Below, one piece after another: positions 38,754 through 45,871 of a stretch of DNA of 49,947 bases. The stretch lies in IMG/VR virus record IMGVR_UViG_3300025141_000151, positions 1 through 49,947 of that record. One strand, written 5' to 3'. How positions within the stretch are numbered: position 1 is the stretch's first letter; the number at the start of each line of letters is the position of its first letter. The stretch comes from a virus. The notes under the pieces are model-generated. The model had not been told where the DNA came from. It worked only from the letters and a program-made list of their open reading frames with translations, and searched no databases. The position numbers and the translations under genes are program-made.

Positions 38754-38962
38754 CTGACGTAATGGTGAGTAAGCAAGGCGATGTGTATCTACTGGAGGAC
38801 ACAAACGGCGATCAAATAGTGTTGAAGAATGTGGAGGAAAAGTATGTAGGGAAATGGTGCACTATTAGGAAGAGTAAAGAGTATTATTACATAGTACGAC
38901 GTTGTAGCTATAATCGAGCTATGGCACTATTCAAGAAGGTGGCACATGTACAAGATTACTGA
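38747..38962 (+). CDS. Hypothetical small beta-rich protein
   Basis: 71 residues, overlaps both neighbours. 'DVYLLEDTNGDQIVLKNVEE' followed by a basic strand pair. Possibly an SH3-like barrel by pattern, not certain. Confidence 0.5.
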   Translation: MLTDVMVSKQGDVYLLEDTNGDQIVLKNVEEKYVGKWCTIRKSKEYYYIVRRCSYNRAMALFKKVAHVQDY

Positions 38963-39425
38963 TAACGGGATGCGGACACACGGTAGTAGGTTTCAGTGGG
39001 AACTAGGCGTGAAGCAGACGATAGCGCGTACATTAGGATACCCTGATGAGAGGGCATCACTGTGTAGTGGCGCATGGTTCCACTATTATGAGACAAAACT
39101 AGCCGCAAGGGCGCTGAATCTGATTCAAGGTGCCTTCTGGGAAGATAACTGTCGGCTATTCAAGATCGAGGTGGGTGGATTGATTAAGGTGGCTGAAGGT
39201 AAGGCCGGCTGCACTGAGCTAACATTGGTTGAGGAGATACCATTCGTGTCGATGGGGAGGACTGAATTGGAGGCTCTTGCTCGGCCTATATTCGCACATC
39301 TTTCAAAGGTAGAGACGGGGTACCTGCTGGCTGACAGGACTATGACTGGTCTCCGACTCATGATTGAGGCTCACTGGACACTGTTGAGGGCCGTGTTCGC
39401 AAAAAGAGAGCAACAAAATGTATAA
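38946..39425 (+). CDS. Tandem paralogue 1 (GCTELTL family)
   Basis: 159 residues. 'GSRFQWELGVKQTIARTLGY', 'CSGAWFHYYETKLAARALNL', 'LFKIEVGGLIKVAEGKAGCT' and ELTLVEEIPF define a phage family in which the C--G-FH-Y---L-A--LN---G and G-K-GCT-LTL--EIP segments are conserved. Two more copies follow directly. The conserved cysteine, histidine and aromatic residues suggest a compact, possibly metal-binding fold; function unknown. Confidence 0.6.
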   Translation: MYKITDNGMRTHGSRFQWELGVKQTIARTLGYPDERASLCSGAWFHYYETKLAARALNLIQGAFWEDNCRLFKIEVGGLIKVAEGKAGCTELTLVEEIPFVSMGRTELEALARPIFAHLSKVETGYLLADRTMTGLRLMIEAHWTLLRAVFAKREQQNV

Positions 39426-39864
39426 GATAACAAGTGGGCATATGACGACGTATGGTGGGCTCCAGTGGAAACTAGGCGTGAAGCAGACGATTGAGTGGCC
39501 TAATGCTGAGGTGGGGCTATGCAACGATTACTGGTTTCACTACTATGAAACGAAACTAGCCGCAAGGGCGCTGAATAGTATCCAGGGTGCTTTCATTGAG
39601 CGTGACTGTAGGTTATTCAAGATCGAAGTAGGTGGATTGATTAGGCAGGGGTATGGTAAGACTGGTTGCACCGAGCTAACATTGCTTGAGGAGGTGCCGT
39701 TTGTGCCAATGGGGAGTATGGAACTAATGAATATTACGGGCGTGGATTCGATCCCCCTACACTGGGTGAATAACCCACAACGTATCAAACGCTACATCGA
39801 GCGTAAATGGGACAAGTATGGTCCGCGTTTCGATATGCTGGAGAAGGCGAATGCGAGTATATAA
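39418..39864 (+). CDS. Tandem paralogue 2 (GCTELTL family)
   Basis: 148 residues. Close to paralogue 1 over its first ~95 residues ('GLQWKLGVKQTIEW', 'YWFHYYETKLAARALNSIQG', 'TGCTELTLLEEVPFVPMG') and divergent afterwards. Overlaps its neighbours by a few codons. Confidence 0.6.
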   Translation: MYKITSGHMTTYGGLQWKLGVKQTIEWPNAEVGLCNDYWFHYYETKLAARALNSIQGAFIERDCRLFKIEVGGLIRQGYGKTGCTELTLLEEVPFVPMGSMELMNITGVDSIPLHWVNNPQRIKRYIERKWDKYGPRFDMLEKANASI

Positions 39865-40372
39865 GCTGACAAATCAAGACAGGTGTACATTCAAGGGCTA
39901 TTACTGGAGGGTAGGTAGGAAGGAGATGATAAAGAAGGTGGATGAGGAGGCAAAACTATGTAAGTCGCATTGGTTCCACTGCTATGAGAAAGAGGGCTAC
40001 GCACGAATGCTGAACCCTGTACATGCCGGTTTCTTCAATACGAGGATGTTTGTAGCTGAGGCTGGAGGTGAGATAAAGGTTGGACAAGGGAAAATGGGTT
40101 GCACTGAACTAACACTATTAGAGGAGGTGCCGTATAGCCCCTATACGTGGATTGAAACAGAGAGGGTATTGGTTGCTCTGGCTAATTTTCATTACGGATA
40201 TACGCCTGATTGGGTGAAGTGGAAGGAAGGGAGTGTAACCACTAAGTTCATCTGTGACTCTGGTGTATACCACGTAGCAGCGGCTATTGAGGTGAAATCA
40301 ATATACGGAGCCACCTCTTGTATACTAAGACTGTGGAACAAGGACATCGTCGATGGATCACTTAGTAGCTGA
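39851..40372 (+). CDS. Tandem paralogue 3 (GCTELTL family)
   Basis: 173 residues from ATG 39851 with GGAGAAGG upstream. 'YYWRVGRKEMIKKVDEEAKL', 'SHWFHCYEKEGYARMLNPVH' and 'MGCTELTLLEEVPYSPYTWI' match the other two. It has a longer C-terminus. Most diverged copy, and closest in form to single-copy family members (LNP-H-G). Confidence 0.6.
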   Translation: MRVYKLTNQDRCTFKGYYWRVGRKEMIKKVDEEAKLCKSHWFHCYEKEGYARMLNPVHAGFFNTRMFVAEAGGEIKVGQGKMGCTELTLLEEVPYSPYTWIETERVLVALANFHYGYTPDWVKWKEGSVTTKFICDSGVYHVAAAIEVKSIYGATSCILRLWNKDIVDGSLSS

Positions 40373-40844
40373 GATAGAGGCAAGTATCGAGATGGCAGAG
40401 GTGGAAGCGAGTAGGGTGGCGAGGATCTACCCAAACAGGAGAGACGATCTAGTTGCTGAAGCGTACTACTGGTTGGTAAGTGTATTCAATCAGAATGCAG
40501 GGAAGCCGTTAGACCAAAGGAGGAAGATGGCGCGCGTAGCAATACGCCATCGGCTCACTAAGTGGCATCCATATGATGTACGTGTACCTAAGACGAGCTA
40601 TGATCGCGGTGTTCGTCAGAAAGAGGGCTACACTAAGGTAGCTGTCACTACACCACTTGAAGAAGCTACATTCAACAGTAGCCTGGCTAATTTGAGTAGA
40701 AAAGGCAAAAGAGGTGTTGTTCTTGATATAATCATAAACAACGAGGGTATATTGAAGAAGGAGATCTGTTCGGAGGCAGGAGTGTGTTGGAAGACACTAA
40801 AAAGGTGGCAACAGCAGTGGAGGGAGCAATGGACGAACTGCTAG
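40353..40844 (+). CDS. Sigma-factor-like protein
   Basis: 163 residues, ATG with AAGGA upstream. 'RIYPNRRDDLVAEAYYWLVS' and 'RRKMARVAIRHRLTKWHPYD' followed by 'VRVPKTSYDRG' resemble sigma-70 region 2/3 (R-DL-QEA...IR--L--Y-----VP). The C-terminal 'NNEGILKKEICSEAGVCWKT' is a probable HTH, as in region 4. It could direct transcription of middle or late phage genes. It lacks the longer regions of primary sigma factors. Confidence 0.55.
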   Translation: MDHLVAEIEASIEMAEVEASRVARIYPNRRDDLVAEAYYWLVSVFNQNAGKPLDQRRKMARVAIRHRLTKWHPYDVRVPKTSYDRGVRQKEGYTKVAVTTPLEEATFNSSLANLSRKGKRGVVLDIIINNEGILKKEICSEAGVCWKTLKRWQQQWREQWTNC

Positions 40845-41125
40845 CGATGTATATAAAGGGCGTTAGTGTACGGCACATCCTTGAGTATGTTTACAGGTAT
40901 AAGGAGGAGATAGCTATAGGAGATTACCATGTATTCGTGACGAAAGTGGACACTAAATGGAGGACGATAGACGCGAAATGGGACTTCAGGTTTGAGGAGA
41001 TCGAAGCTGTTGATTGTACCGAATGGGTACATAAGTTGCGTTGTAGAGGCGCAAGCTTGAGAGCAGTGAATTCATTCTATCTGATGCCGTGGGCTGGACT
41101 ATTCGTACTGATAGGAAGGAACTGA
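40829..41125 (+). CDS. Hypothetical protein
   Basis: 98 residues from ATG 40829, preceded by GGAGGGAG (GTG 40784 is less likely). 'LLAMYIKGVSVRHILEYVYR' is HTH-like in size; the rest is alpha/beta, ending in a hydrophobic stretch 'MPWAGLFVLIG'. Overlaps the sigma-like gene end. Confidence 0.5.
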   Translation: MDELLAMYIKGVSVRHILEYVYRYKEEIAIGDYHVFVTKVDTKWRTIDAKWDFRFEEIEAVDCTEWVHKLRCRGASLRAVNSFYLMPWAGLFVLIGRN

Positions 41126-41128
41126 GCA

Positions 41129-41476
41129 ATGAATATTGATTATATGATCAACACTGACTGGGAAACAGGGCTTTATCTGACGGGCAGTCGGTTCTTCGGT
41201 GGGGCTAATGTCTATAGCGACTGGGATTTCTTCATGCAGTACACGCCGGAATTATATCAGCGGCTGATAGCGGAGGGGTGGGAGCCCAGAGCAGGTGATT
41301 ACGTGGATGGCGGGTGTGTGAATGTCCTACAGAAGAGCAATGTGCATCTTCAGTTGGTGAAGGATGCGAGCGTACGAGCAAAACAGAGGGACATGATCGC
41401 TGCCTACATTAATATAAGCGAAGTAGAGGTGAGTAAGCGGCAGATGCAACTGCTGTGGGGATTGGTGCGGTCATGA
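41129..41476 (+). CDS. Nucleotidyltransferase-like protein
   Basis: 115 residues. 'LYLTGSRFFGGANVYSDWDF' contains the GS...D-x-D signature of pol-beta-type nucleotidyltransferases (G-S-R...S-D-W-D-F-F). The short length matches minimal MNT-like proteins. 'YTPELYQRLIAEGWEP' is repeated in the next gene at DNA level (41243-41281 vs 41644-41682). Possibly an AMP- or NMP-transferase acting on a protein or RNA; no partner HEPN gene is recognised. Confidence 0.6.
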   Translation: MNIDYMINTDWETGLYLTGSRFFGGANVYSDWDFFMQYTPELYQRLIAEGWEPRAGDYVDGGCVNVLQKSNVHLQLVKDASVRAKQRDMIAAYINISEVEVSKRQMQLLWGLVRS

Positions 41477-41709
41477 CCTGGCACACTAAAGAGCAGCTAC
41501 CCGCCGATGAGGGATTCGTTATGTTTAGATTCCCTGGTAGGAAGGAGGCACACCGGACGACGGCGGATTGGGTACGAAAGGCATATGTGGATGGCGAGTG
41601 GCGACCATGCACGGATGAGGAGTTAATTACTGTGGGTGCACTTACGCCGGAATTGTATAAGCGGCTGATAGAGGAGGGGTGGCAATGGGCTACTAGTAGA
41701 AGGGCCTAA
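41473..41709 (+). CDS. Hypothetical protein ending in a copied module
   Basis: 78 residues from ATG 41473 (overlaps previous stop). 'FVMFRFPGRKEAHRTTADWV' and 'YVDGEWRPC' are typical of small phage DUF-like proteins. The end 'LTPELYKRLIEEGWQW' is a copy of a segment of the upstream nucleotidyltransferase gene, probably added by a short duplication. Confidence 0.5.
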   Translation: MTWHTKEQLPADEGFVMFRFPGRKEAHRTTADWVRKAYVDGEWRPCTDEELITVGALTPELYKRLIEEGWQWATSRRA

Positions 41710-41809
41710 TTGGCGCGTTCGGTGGCCCTGTTGCATATGGGGAGCACCTGTGGCCAGGTCTGAGAAGGACGCTATTGCAATGGCGAAAAGGGTGAGACTA
41801 TGTACATAA
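41685..41809 (+). pseudogene. Possible decayed small gene
   Basis: An ATG at 41685 with GAGGAGGGG upstream is followed by two stops (ATG GGC TAC TAG TAG), but the neighbouring frame is open to 41809 and encodes a protein-like 'GPNWRVRWPCCIWGAPVARS' then 'EKDAIAMAKRVRLC', with no start codon of its own. A single-base deletion near 41690 could explain this. Short and uncertain. Confidence 0.35.
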
Positions 41810-42045
41810 CAATCAAAGCGGAACCAGGACAGACGATACACGATACATGTACTATGGCACTGGCAATACAAGCGGCCCTGGGCAATAGGCATAGTTGTAC
41901 GGTAGTACACAATGGGACCAAGATGCCCGTAGGAAGTACAGTTAAGAAAATGGTGGAGTTTTGGGAGTGGAAGAGGCGCGTTAACGGTGAGCTGGATGAG
42001 TGGGTAAAAACATTGGGTATAGCTCGATCGGAGGCAATATTATGA
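41800..42045 (+). CDS. Hypothetical protein
   Basis: 81 residues, ATG with AAAAGGGTGAG upstream. 'GQTIHDTCTMALAIQAALGN' then 'SCTVVHNGTKMPVGSTVKKM'. No family recognised. Overlaps the next start. Confidence 0.55.
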   Translation: MYITIKAEPGQTIHDTCTMALAIQAALGNRHSCTVVHNGTKMPVGSTVKKMVEFWEWKRRVNGELDEWVKTLGIARSEAIL

Positions 42046-42233
42046 CAGTCACACCAGCATACGGCAGGGATTACTCGTCTGCTAAGGCAGCACGAATGGA
42101 TTGGCAGAAAGGAAATGATTTTATCATAAGGGATGTGACGAGTAGGTGGGATGGTAAGCCGTGTAGCATCAGGGATGGTCTAGAGGACGTGTGGATACGC
42201 TATGACAAGCTAAGGAAAAAGGTGCAAGCATGA
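42042..42233 (+). CDS. Small protein with the SIRDGLEDVWIR module
   Basis: 63 residues from ATG 42042 with GGAGG upstream. 'SIRDGLEDVWIRYD' is encoded by 42166-42201, an exact 36-nt copy of 37628-37663, here near the C-terminus and there near the N-terminus. ATGA-coupled to the next gene. Confidence 0.5.
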   Translation: MTVTPAYGRDYSSAKAARMDWQKGNDFIIRDVTSRWDGKPCSIRDGLEDVWIRYDKLRKKVQA

Positions 42234-42391
42234 CTGTACAACCCAATTGGCACGATCCTATGCTGGGCGAAGTACCAGTGGTGTGGAAAGGTGAGCGCTA
42301 TAATACTGCACTTGAGACGGGTAAGGCCGATAGTTGGCGCGAGCTGACTAATACTAAGTGGGTGGAAACTGGAGTGAGGCACCATGAGTAA
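42230..42391 (+). CDS. Hypothetical small protein
   Basis: 53 residues, ATGA-coupled to the previous gene; its stop overlaps the ligase start. 'WHDPMLGEVPVVWKGERYNT' and 'ADSWRELTNTKWVE' show a W-rich composition. Function unknown. Confidence 0.5.
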   Translation: MTVQPNWHDPMLGEVPVVWKGERYNTALETGKADSWRELTNTKWVETGVRHHE

Positions 42392-43388
42392 GCGTGAATT
42401 GGTACCATTAGCGAAGACATTCCGTGGCACACTACCACTTGGTGGGGCTTATGTTAGTGAAAAGATCGATGGGATGAGGTGTATATGGGATGGTGGGGTG
42501 ACTATAGGGATGGCGAAGAGAGGTGTGCCGTGGGCGTCGAAGGTGACCCTTGTAGATGGGGTGTGTACAGGGTTGTGGAGTCGTTTGGGTAACGTAATCC
42601 ACGCCCCTGACTGGTGGGTAGAGCAGCTACCCCGCGGGGTGATGTTGGATGGGGAACTAATGGGAGAGGAGATGAGTCATCAGGAGACGATGAGCGTTTG
42701 CAAAAGGCATGTGCCTGATAGTAGGTGGCAAAAGGTAGCGTTTCATGTGTTCGATTTAGTGGATAAAACTGCCTTTGGTGGGCGTGGGGTGATTAGGCTG
42801 GGGAGGTATGCGGGGGAAGCGAATGAAGTGATTGTGGGGAGCGAGGGGAGTGCGCTGCTACGAGGTGTGGCCTATTATAGTAATATTGATTATGCAGTGA
42901 GGTATGATAAGCTATGTGCGTTGATGGCTGGAGTGGCGTACACAGTGGGGCGGGTGGTGCAACAGGTGCAAGTGAAGGATAGGGGGGAAGTGGAGGAGGC
43001 AGCATCGGCTGTATGGAATGACGGTGGTGAGGGTGTAATCATAAGGGGTAGGTATGGTAAGTGGGTACCGCTCCGTAGGCAGACATTGCAGAAACTGAAG
43101 GAGGTAAATGATAGCGAGGGGGTAGTGACCGGGTATACAGCAGGTGATGGGCGACATGAGGGTCGTATAGGTGCGCTCGTGTTGCAATGGGGAGATGTTG
43201 TGTTTGAGGTGGCAGGGCTGACAGACGCAGAAAGAGAGGTAGTAACACCATGTGTGGAGCGGCCGGGCCAACTAACTAATAGTAATAGTGTGCATTTTGG
43301 TGTAGGACGAGTAGTGGGCTTTAAGTATCGTGGGCTGAGCGATGGCGGCGTACCAATCGAGGCTAGATATGACAGGAGTAGACTATGA
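42384..43388 (+). CDS. ATP-dependent DNA ligase
   Basis: 334 residues. Nucleotidyltransferase motifs in order: motif I 'SEKIDGMRCIW' with the adenylated lysine K27, motif III-like 'FHVFDLVDK', 'MLDGELMG', motif IV 'GGEGVIIRG' and motif V 'LQKLKEV', followed by an OB-fold-like C-terminal domain ('EGVVTGYTAGDGRHEGRIGA'). It seals nicks in phage DNA after replication or recombination. Single-domain size agrees with small viral ligases. ATG start overlaps the previous gene by 8 nt. Confidence 0.9.
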   Translation: MSKRELVPLAKTFRGTLPLGGAYVSEKIDGMRCIWDGGVTIGMAKRGVPWASKVTLVDGVCTGLWSRLGNVIHAPDWWVEQLPRGVMLDGELMGEEMSHQETMSVCKRHVPDSRWQKVAFHVFDLVDKTAFGGRGVIRLGRYAGEANEVIVGSEGSALLRGVAYYSNIDYAVRYDKLCALMAGVAYTVGRVVQQVQVKDRGEVEEAASAVWNDGGEGVIIRGRYGKWVPLRRQTLQKLKEVNDSEGVVTGYTAGDGRHEGRIGALVLQWGDVVFEVAGLTDAEREVVTPCVERPGQLTNSNSVHFGVGRVVGFKYRGLSDGGVPIEARYDRSRL

Positions 43389-43726
43389 CGTATAAAGAGT
43401 GTCAATCTGAGTGGGCGAAATTGTGTAAGATTGTTCGAAGATTGGCAGCGAGAGGAGAAGGTGGGGATATCACTACGGTGCCCTCATTGAGGATTGACGA
43501 ATTAAAGGGGTTGCACAGTTATGATTTTGAGATCCAGGTACGTGGGTTGAAAATAGGACAGGACATAGTCAATGTACGTAAGATAGTGGCGTGGGTCATA
43601 GTAAATACTGTGTATGCTGGGCATATGGCATACGAGGGAGAGCCAGGCGATCCATATTATGGTGGTATAATGTGTGTGGGAGATGATGGATACGTATTGC
43701 TTAAAAGAATGGGGCAGTTGATATGA
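43385..43726 (+). CDS. Hypothetical protein, paralogous to the next gene
   Basis: 113 residues, ATGA-coupled on both sides. The start 'MTYKECQSEWAKLCK' and the middle 'FEIQVRGLKIGQDIVN' are similar to the following protein (MTWSDCEGAWAKL, VEVCGLRIADRTLD). Function unknown. Confidence 0.5.
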   Translation: MTYKECQSEWAKLCKIVRRLAARGEGGDITTVPSLRIDELKGLHSYDFEIQVRGLKIGQDIVNVRKIVAWVIVNTVYAGHMAYEGEPGDPYYGGIMCVGDDGYVLLKRMGQLI

Positions 43727-43980
43727 CATGGAGTGATTGTGAAGGGGCGTGGGCTAAGCTAGTGACGGAGCTGAGTGCAAATGATTATAACATGGTTACA
43801 CTGGATGGAGTAAGATTTAAGAAGGAGAGTGTTGAGGTATGTGGGTTAAGGATAGCCGATAGGACGCTGGATAAGATGGCATTGATGAGGTATATCGAGG
43901 TGAAGACTAAGTATGATTACAGAGTGGTCGCTTGTGGTGACGCCAATGAAGGGGACAGAATAGTGAGGGTTATGTTATGA
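43723..43980 (+). CDS. Hypothetical protein, paralogous to the previous gene
   Basis: 85 residues. Same layout as the preceding protein: MT---C---WAKL, then V-(V/C)-GL-I. Probably a tandem duplicate that has diverged. Located between ligase and nuclease genes. Confidence 0.5.
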   Translation: MTWSDCEGAWAKLVTELSANDYNMVTLDGVRFKKESVEVCGLRIADRTLDKMALMRYIEVKTKYDYRVVACGDANEGDRIVRVML

Positions 43981-44828
43981 GAGATTACATCAGTCCCACG
44001 CAGTTCACGATGTGGTATGATTGTCCAATCAAATGGTACATTGGCTACGTACTTGATAGAAGGTTATTTAAACAGACGATGCCGATGGCAGTAGGATCTG
44101 CTTTCGATGCATTCGTCAAAGTTAAAGTGCTATCATTGTTTGGGCGGCAGATAGACGGTAATAAGCTATTGGAGCAGCAGGTACAGATAAAGGGTGAGAT
44201 GAGAGACGTCGCCATAGCAGAGGGTTTTCGCGTGTTTCAGTTGTACTGTCAGAGTGGTGTGCTAGAGCGGCTAGCGCGCGAGCTGGATGAGAATGTGGAT
44301 GTGACTGGGGAGTTGAAAAAGGATATCGGCGGTGTGACAGTGCTTGGCCTACCTGACTGCTCGACTAAGTGGTTAGTGTTGGACTGGAAAGTGACGGGGT
44401 ATGGAAAAGGGCGGACAGTGTCACCTGAGGGAGGAGCGACATGGGTGAGTAGAGAGCATGCGCGAAGAGTGAAGCCACGCACTGCGGTGGCGCATGGCGT
44501 GACAATCAACTCGGAGACTATCGCTCCTGACAAGGGCAAATGGATATACTGGTATCCACAAGTGGTGATTTATTCAATGTTGCTTGATGTGCCTTTAGCA
44601 GGTATCGATCAAGTGTGTTATCGGGGTGATGGATCAGTGAATGTGGCTTGCCATCGGTATCGTATAAGCCCAGAGGAAAAGGAGCACATAAGAGAGCGCT
44701 TAGTGAATATGCAGGCCCACATTAATAAAGGCCACTATTTGCATGATTTGTCCTTTGAGCAGAGCATTGAGCTTTGTGCTGAGCTAAGAGATGACACAAC
44801 ACTACAGGACTGGTACCTAGCGCTTTGA
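43977..44828 (+). CDS. PD-(D/E)XK nuclease (RecB/Cas4-like)
   Basis: 283 residues. 'ISPTQFTMWYDCPIKWYIGY' and 'MPMAVGSAFDAF' are the usual opening (S-S----Y--CP--Y... G---H/D); 'GLPDCSTKWLVLDWKV' contains the catalytic D127 and D136-x-K138; 'YPQVVIYSMLL' is the Q-x-x-x-Y motif. No Cas genes or CRISPR array are nearby and the four Fe-S cysteines of Cas4 are not obvious. It is likely a replication/recombination exonuclease. It is the last gene of the rightward block. Confidence 0.8.
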   Translation: MRDYISPTQFTMWYDCPIKWYIGYVLDRRLFKQTMPMAVGSAFDAFVKVKVLSLFGRQIDGNKLLEQQVQIKGEMRDVAIAEGFRVFQLYCQSGVLERLARELDENVDVTGELKKDIGGVTVLGLPDCSTKWLVLDWKVTGYGKGRTVSPEGGATWVSREHARRVKPRTAVAHGVTINSETIAPDKGKWIYWYPQVVIYSMLLDVPLAGIDQVCYRGDGSVNVACHRYRISPEEKEHIRERLVNMQAHINKGHYLHDLSFEQSIELCAELRDDTTLQDWYLAL

Positions 44829-44841
44829 GAGGTAACCTTTC

Positions 44842-44855
44842 TGATTATCTAATCA
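44842..44855. promoter_or_regulatory. TGATT-N4-AATCA palindrome after the last rightward gene
   Basis: TGATTATCTAATCA, the same 5+4+5 palindrome found six times at 22.5-23.0 kb, here 14 nt downstream of the nuclease stop. Confidence 0.75.
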
Positions 44856-44956
44856 AGCATAAAGCATAAAGCTAGGGAGGGATCTATTAGCTAATGAATG
44901 TTAGCATGTAGGGTAGTGCTTCAGGAGGTGTGAGCCACCTTGGCTATGAGGTGGAA

Positions 44957-44997
44957 GGCGGCGTAGAGAGAGGGTTTGAGGGCCTCTCTACGTCGCC
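44957..44997. terminator. Strong hairpin at the end of the rightward transcription unit
   Basis: Arms GGCGGCGTAGAGAG (44957-44970) and CTCTCTACGTCGCC (44984-44997) pair over 14 bp with one G-U and a 13-nt loop. Likely 3' end of the rightward transcript, possibly with Rho, since no T tract follows. Confidence 0.6.
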
Positions 44998-45297
44998 ATC
45001 GCTTAGCCTCACCTCGGGCCGGTAAGGTGGATTAGAGCGGCTGAGGAGAGGCTTAGAGCGGCTGTAGCGGCTGTGGATGCATCCCTTCCAGTCTAACCTT
45101 TGGGCCTAACAACATCTGCCCTGAGCTTCTTTCACTACACTCTCACTACCCTTCTATTTTCTCTAGGAGAGGTATATTTCTTAGGTAGTAAGGTATATAG
45201 GTATGGAGCAGGAATCGTGCCAATCGCTGCTTATTGCCCCATTTATTTTCACCTTTCTGTGATTGCTAATTTCGGATAAAGTGCTCCCGTTGGTCGC

Positions 45298-45509
45298 TTT
45301 ACTAGTCGCATTATGCATTGCTTAGGTGTGATTTACTAGTCGCATTATGCATTGCTTAGGTGTGATTTACTAGTCGCATTGTGCATTGCTTAGGTGTGAT
45401 TTACTAGTCGCATTGTGCATTGCTTAGGTGATTTACTAGTCGCATTGTGCATTGCTTAGGTGTGATTTACTAGTCGCATTGTGCATTGCTTAGGTGTGAT
45501 TTACTAGTT
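45298..45509. repeat. 34-bp tandem repeat array (six full copies)
   Basis: The unit starts ACTAGTCGCATTATGCATTG and continues CTTAGGTGTGATTT. Unit starts at 45301, 45335, 45369, 45403, 45435 and 45469 with a partial seventh at 45503. Copies 1-2 have ATTATG, copies 3-6 ATTGTG; copy 4 lacks 2 bp (32-bp spacing). There are no spacers, so it is not CRISPR. It resembles iteron-type arrays. Confidence 0.9.
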
Positions 45510-45715
45510 ATAATTGCGTACTGTTTCTAACCTTATGCTTCTGGTTGATTACTCGCCCATTTCGGACCCAAATGGTGCTCTGAAACGGCTCTAGGTTTAC
45601 ACTTTTCAGCGACCTCCCAGACCCTTGATTACGAAATCTTTTGGCCCTCGATCCTTTAATGACAGTTCCTCTTCCTCTAAAGCATCCGGAGTGGGTACCG
45701 GCTGTTAGATAAAGA

Positions 45716-45765
45716 GAGGAGTCACCTTTCGATGACTCCTCAGGGTCAACATGTAGGCTGACCCT
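45716..45765 (-). terminator. Double hairpin terminator of the leftward block
   Basis: Perfect stems AGGGTCA/TGACCCT (45742-45765) and GAGGAGTCA/TGACTCCTC (45716-45741). Read leftward, the second is followed by TCTTTATCTAA, a T-rich tail, so it fits a Rho-independent terminator for the genes to its right. The minus-strand frame across it (45508-45786) is an artefact of the repeats. Confidence 0.65.
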
Positions 45766-45803
45766 TTGCATGGAGGTGCACTCCATAGCAACAAAGGGGC
45801 AGG

Positions 45804-45871
45804 TGCTAATTTACTCAGTCCACTATCGGAACACCGATGCTAATTTACTCAGTCCACTATCGGAACGCCGA
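45804..45871. repeat. 34-bp tandem duplication over the 3' end of a gene
   Basis: Two copies, 45804-45837 and 45838-45871, with one difference (ACACCGA vs ACGCCGA). The second contains the last codons and stop of the leftward gene ending at 45849. Confidence 0.85.

Larger units (their letters stand above)
44829..45297. other. Gene-free structured region after the rightward block
   Basis: No convincing gene. It holds a TGATT-N4-AATCA site, a CCACCT/AGGTGG hairpin (44935-44954), a strong 14-bp stem (44957-44997), repeats of GAGCGGCTG (about 45030-45075) and a pyrimidine-rich stretch (45125-45165). Several hairpins in a row would suit a terminator region or a structured RNA; there is no T tract after any of them. 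Confidence 0.5.

Noticed and set aside
42890-43405. 171-codon leftward frame
   Set aside because: Antisense to the ATP-dependent ligase, whose motifs are clear; Pro/Ser/Thr-rich shadow.
43977-44828. Cas4 identity for the PD-(D/E)XK protein
   Set aside because: The characteristic iron-sulfur cysteine set is not evident and no CRISPR context exists.
45298-45509. Repeat array considered as CRISPR
   Set aside because: Units abut each other without unique spacers, and no Cas genes are near; the RecB-like nuclease at 43977 lacks clear Cas4 cysteines.
45508-45786. 92-codon leftward frame
   Set aside because: It runs across two perfect hairpins that fit a terminator of the leftward block, and the protein is low-complexity with no family resemblance.
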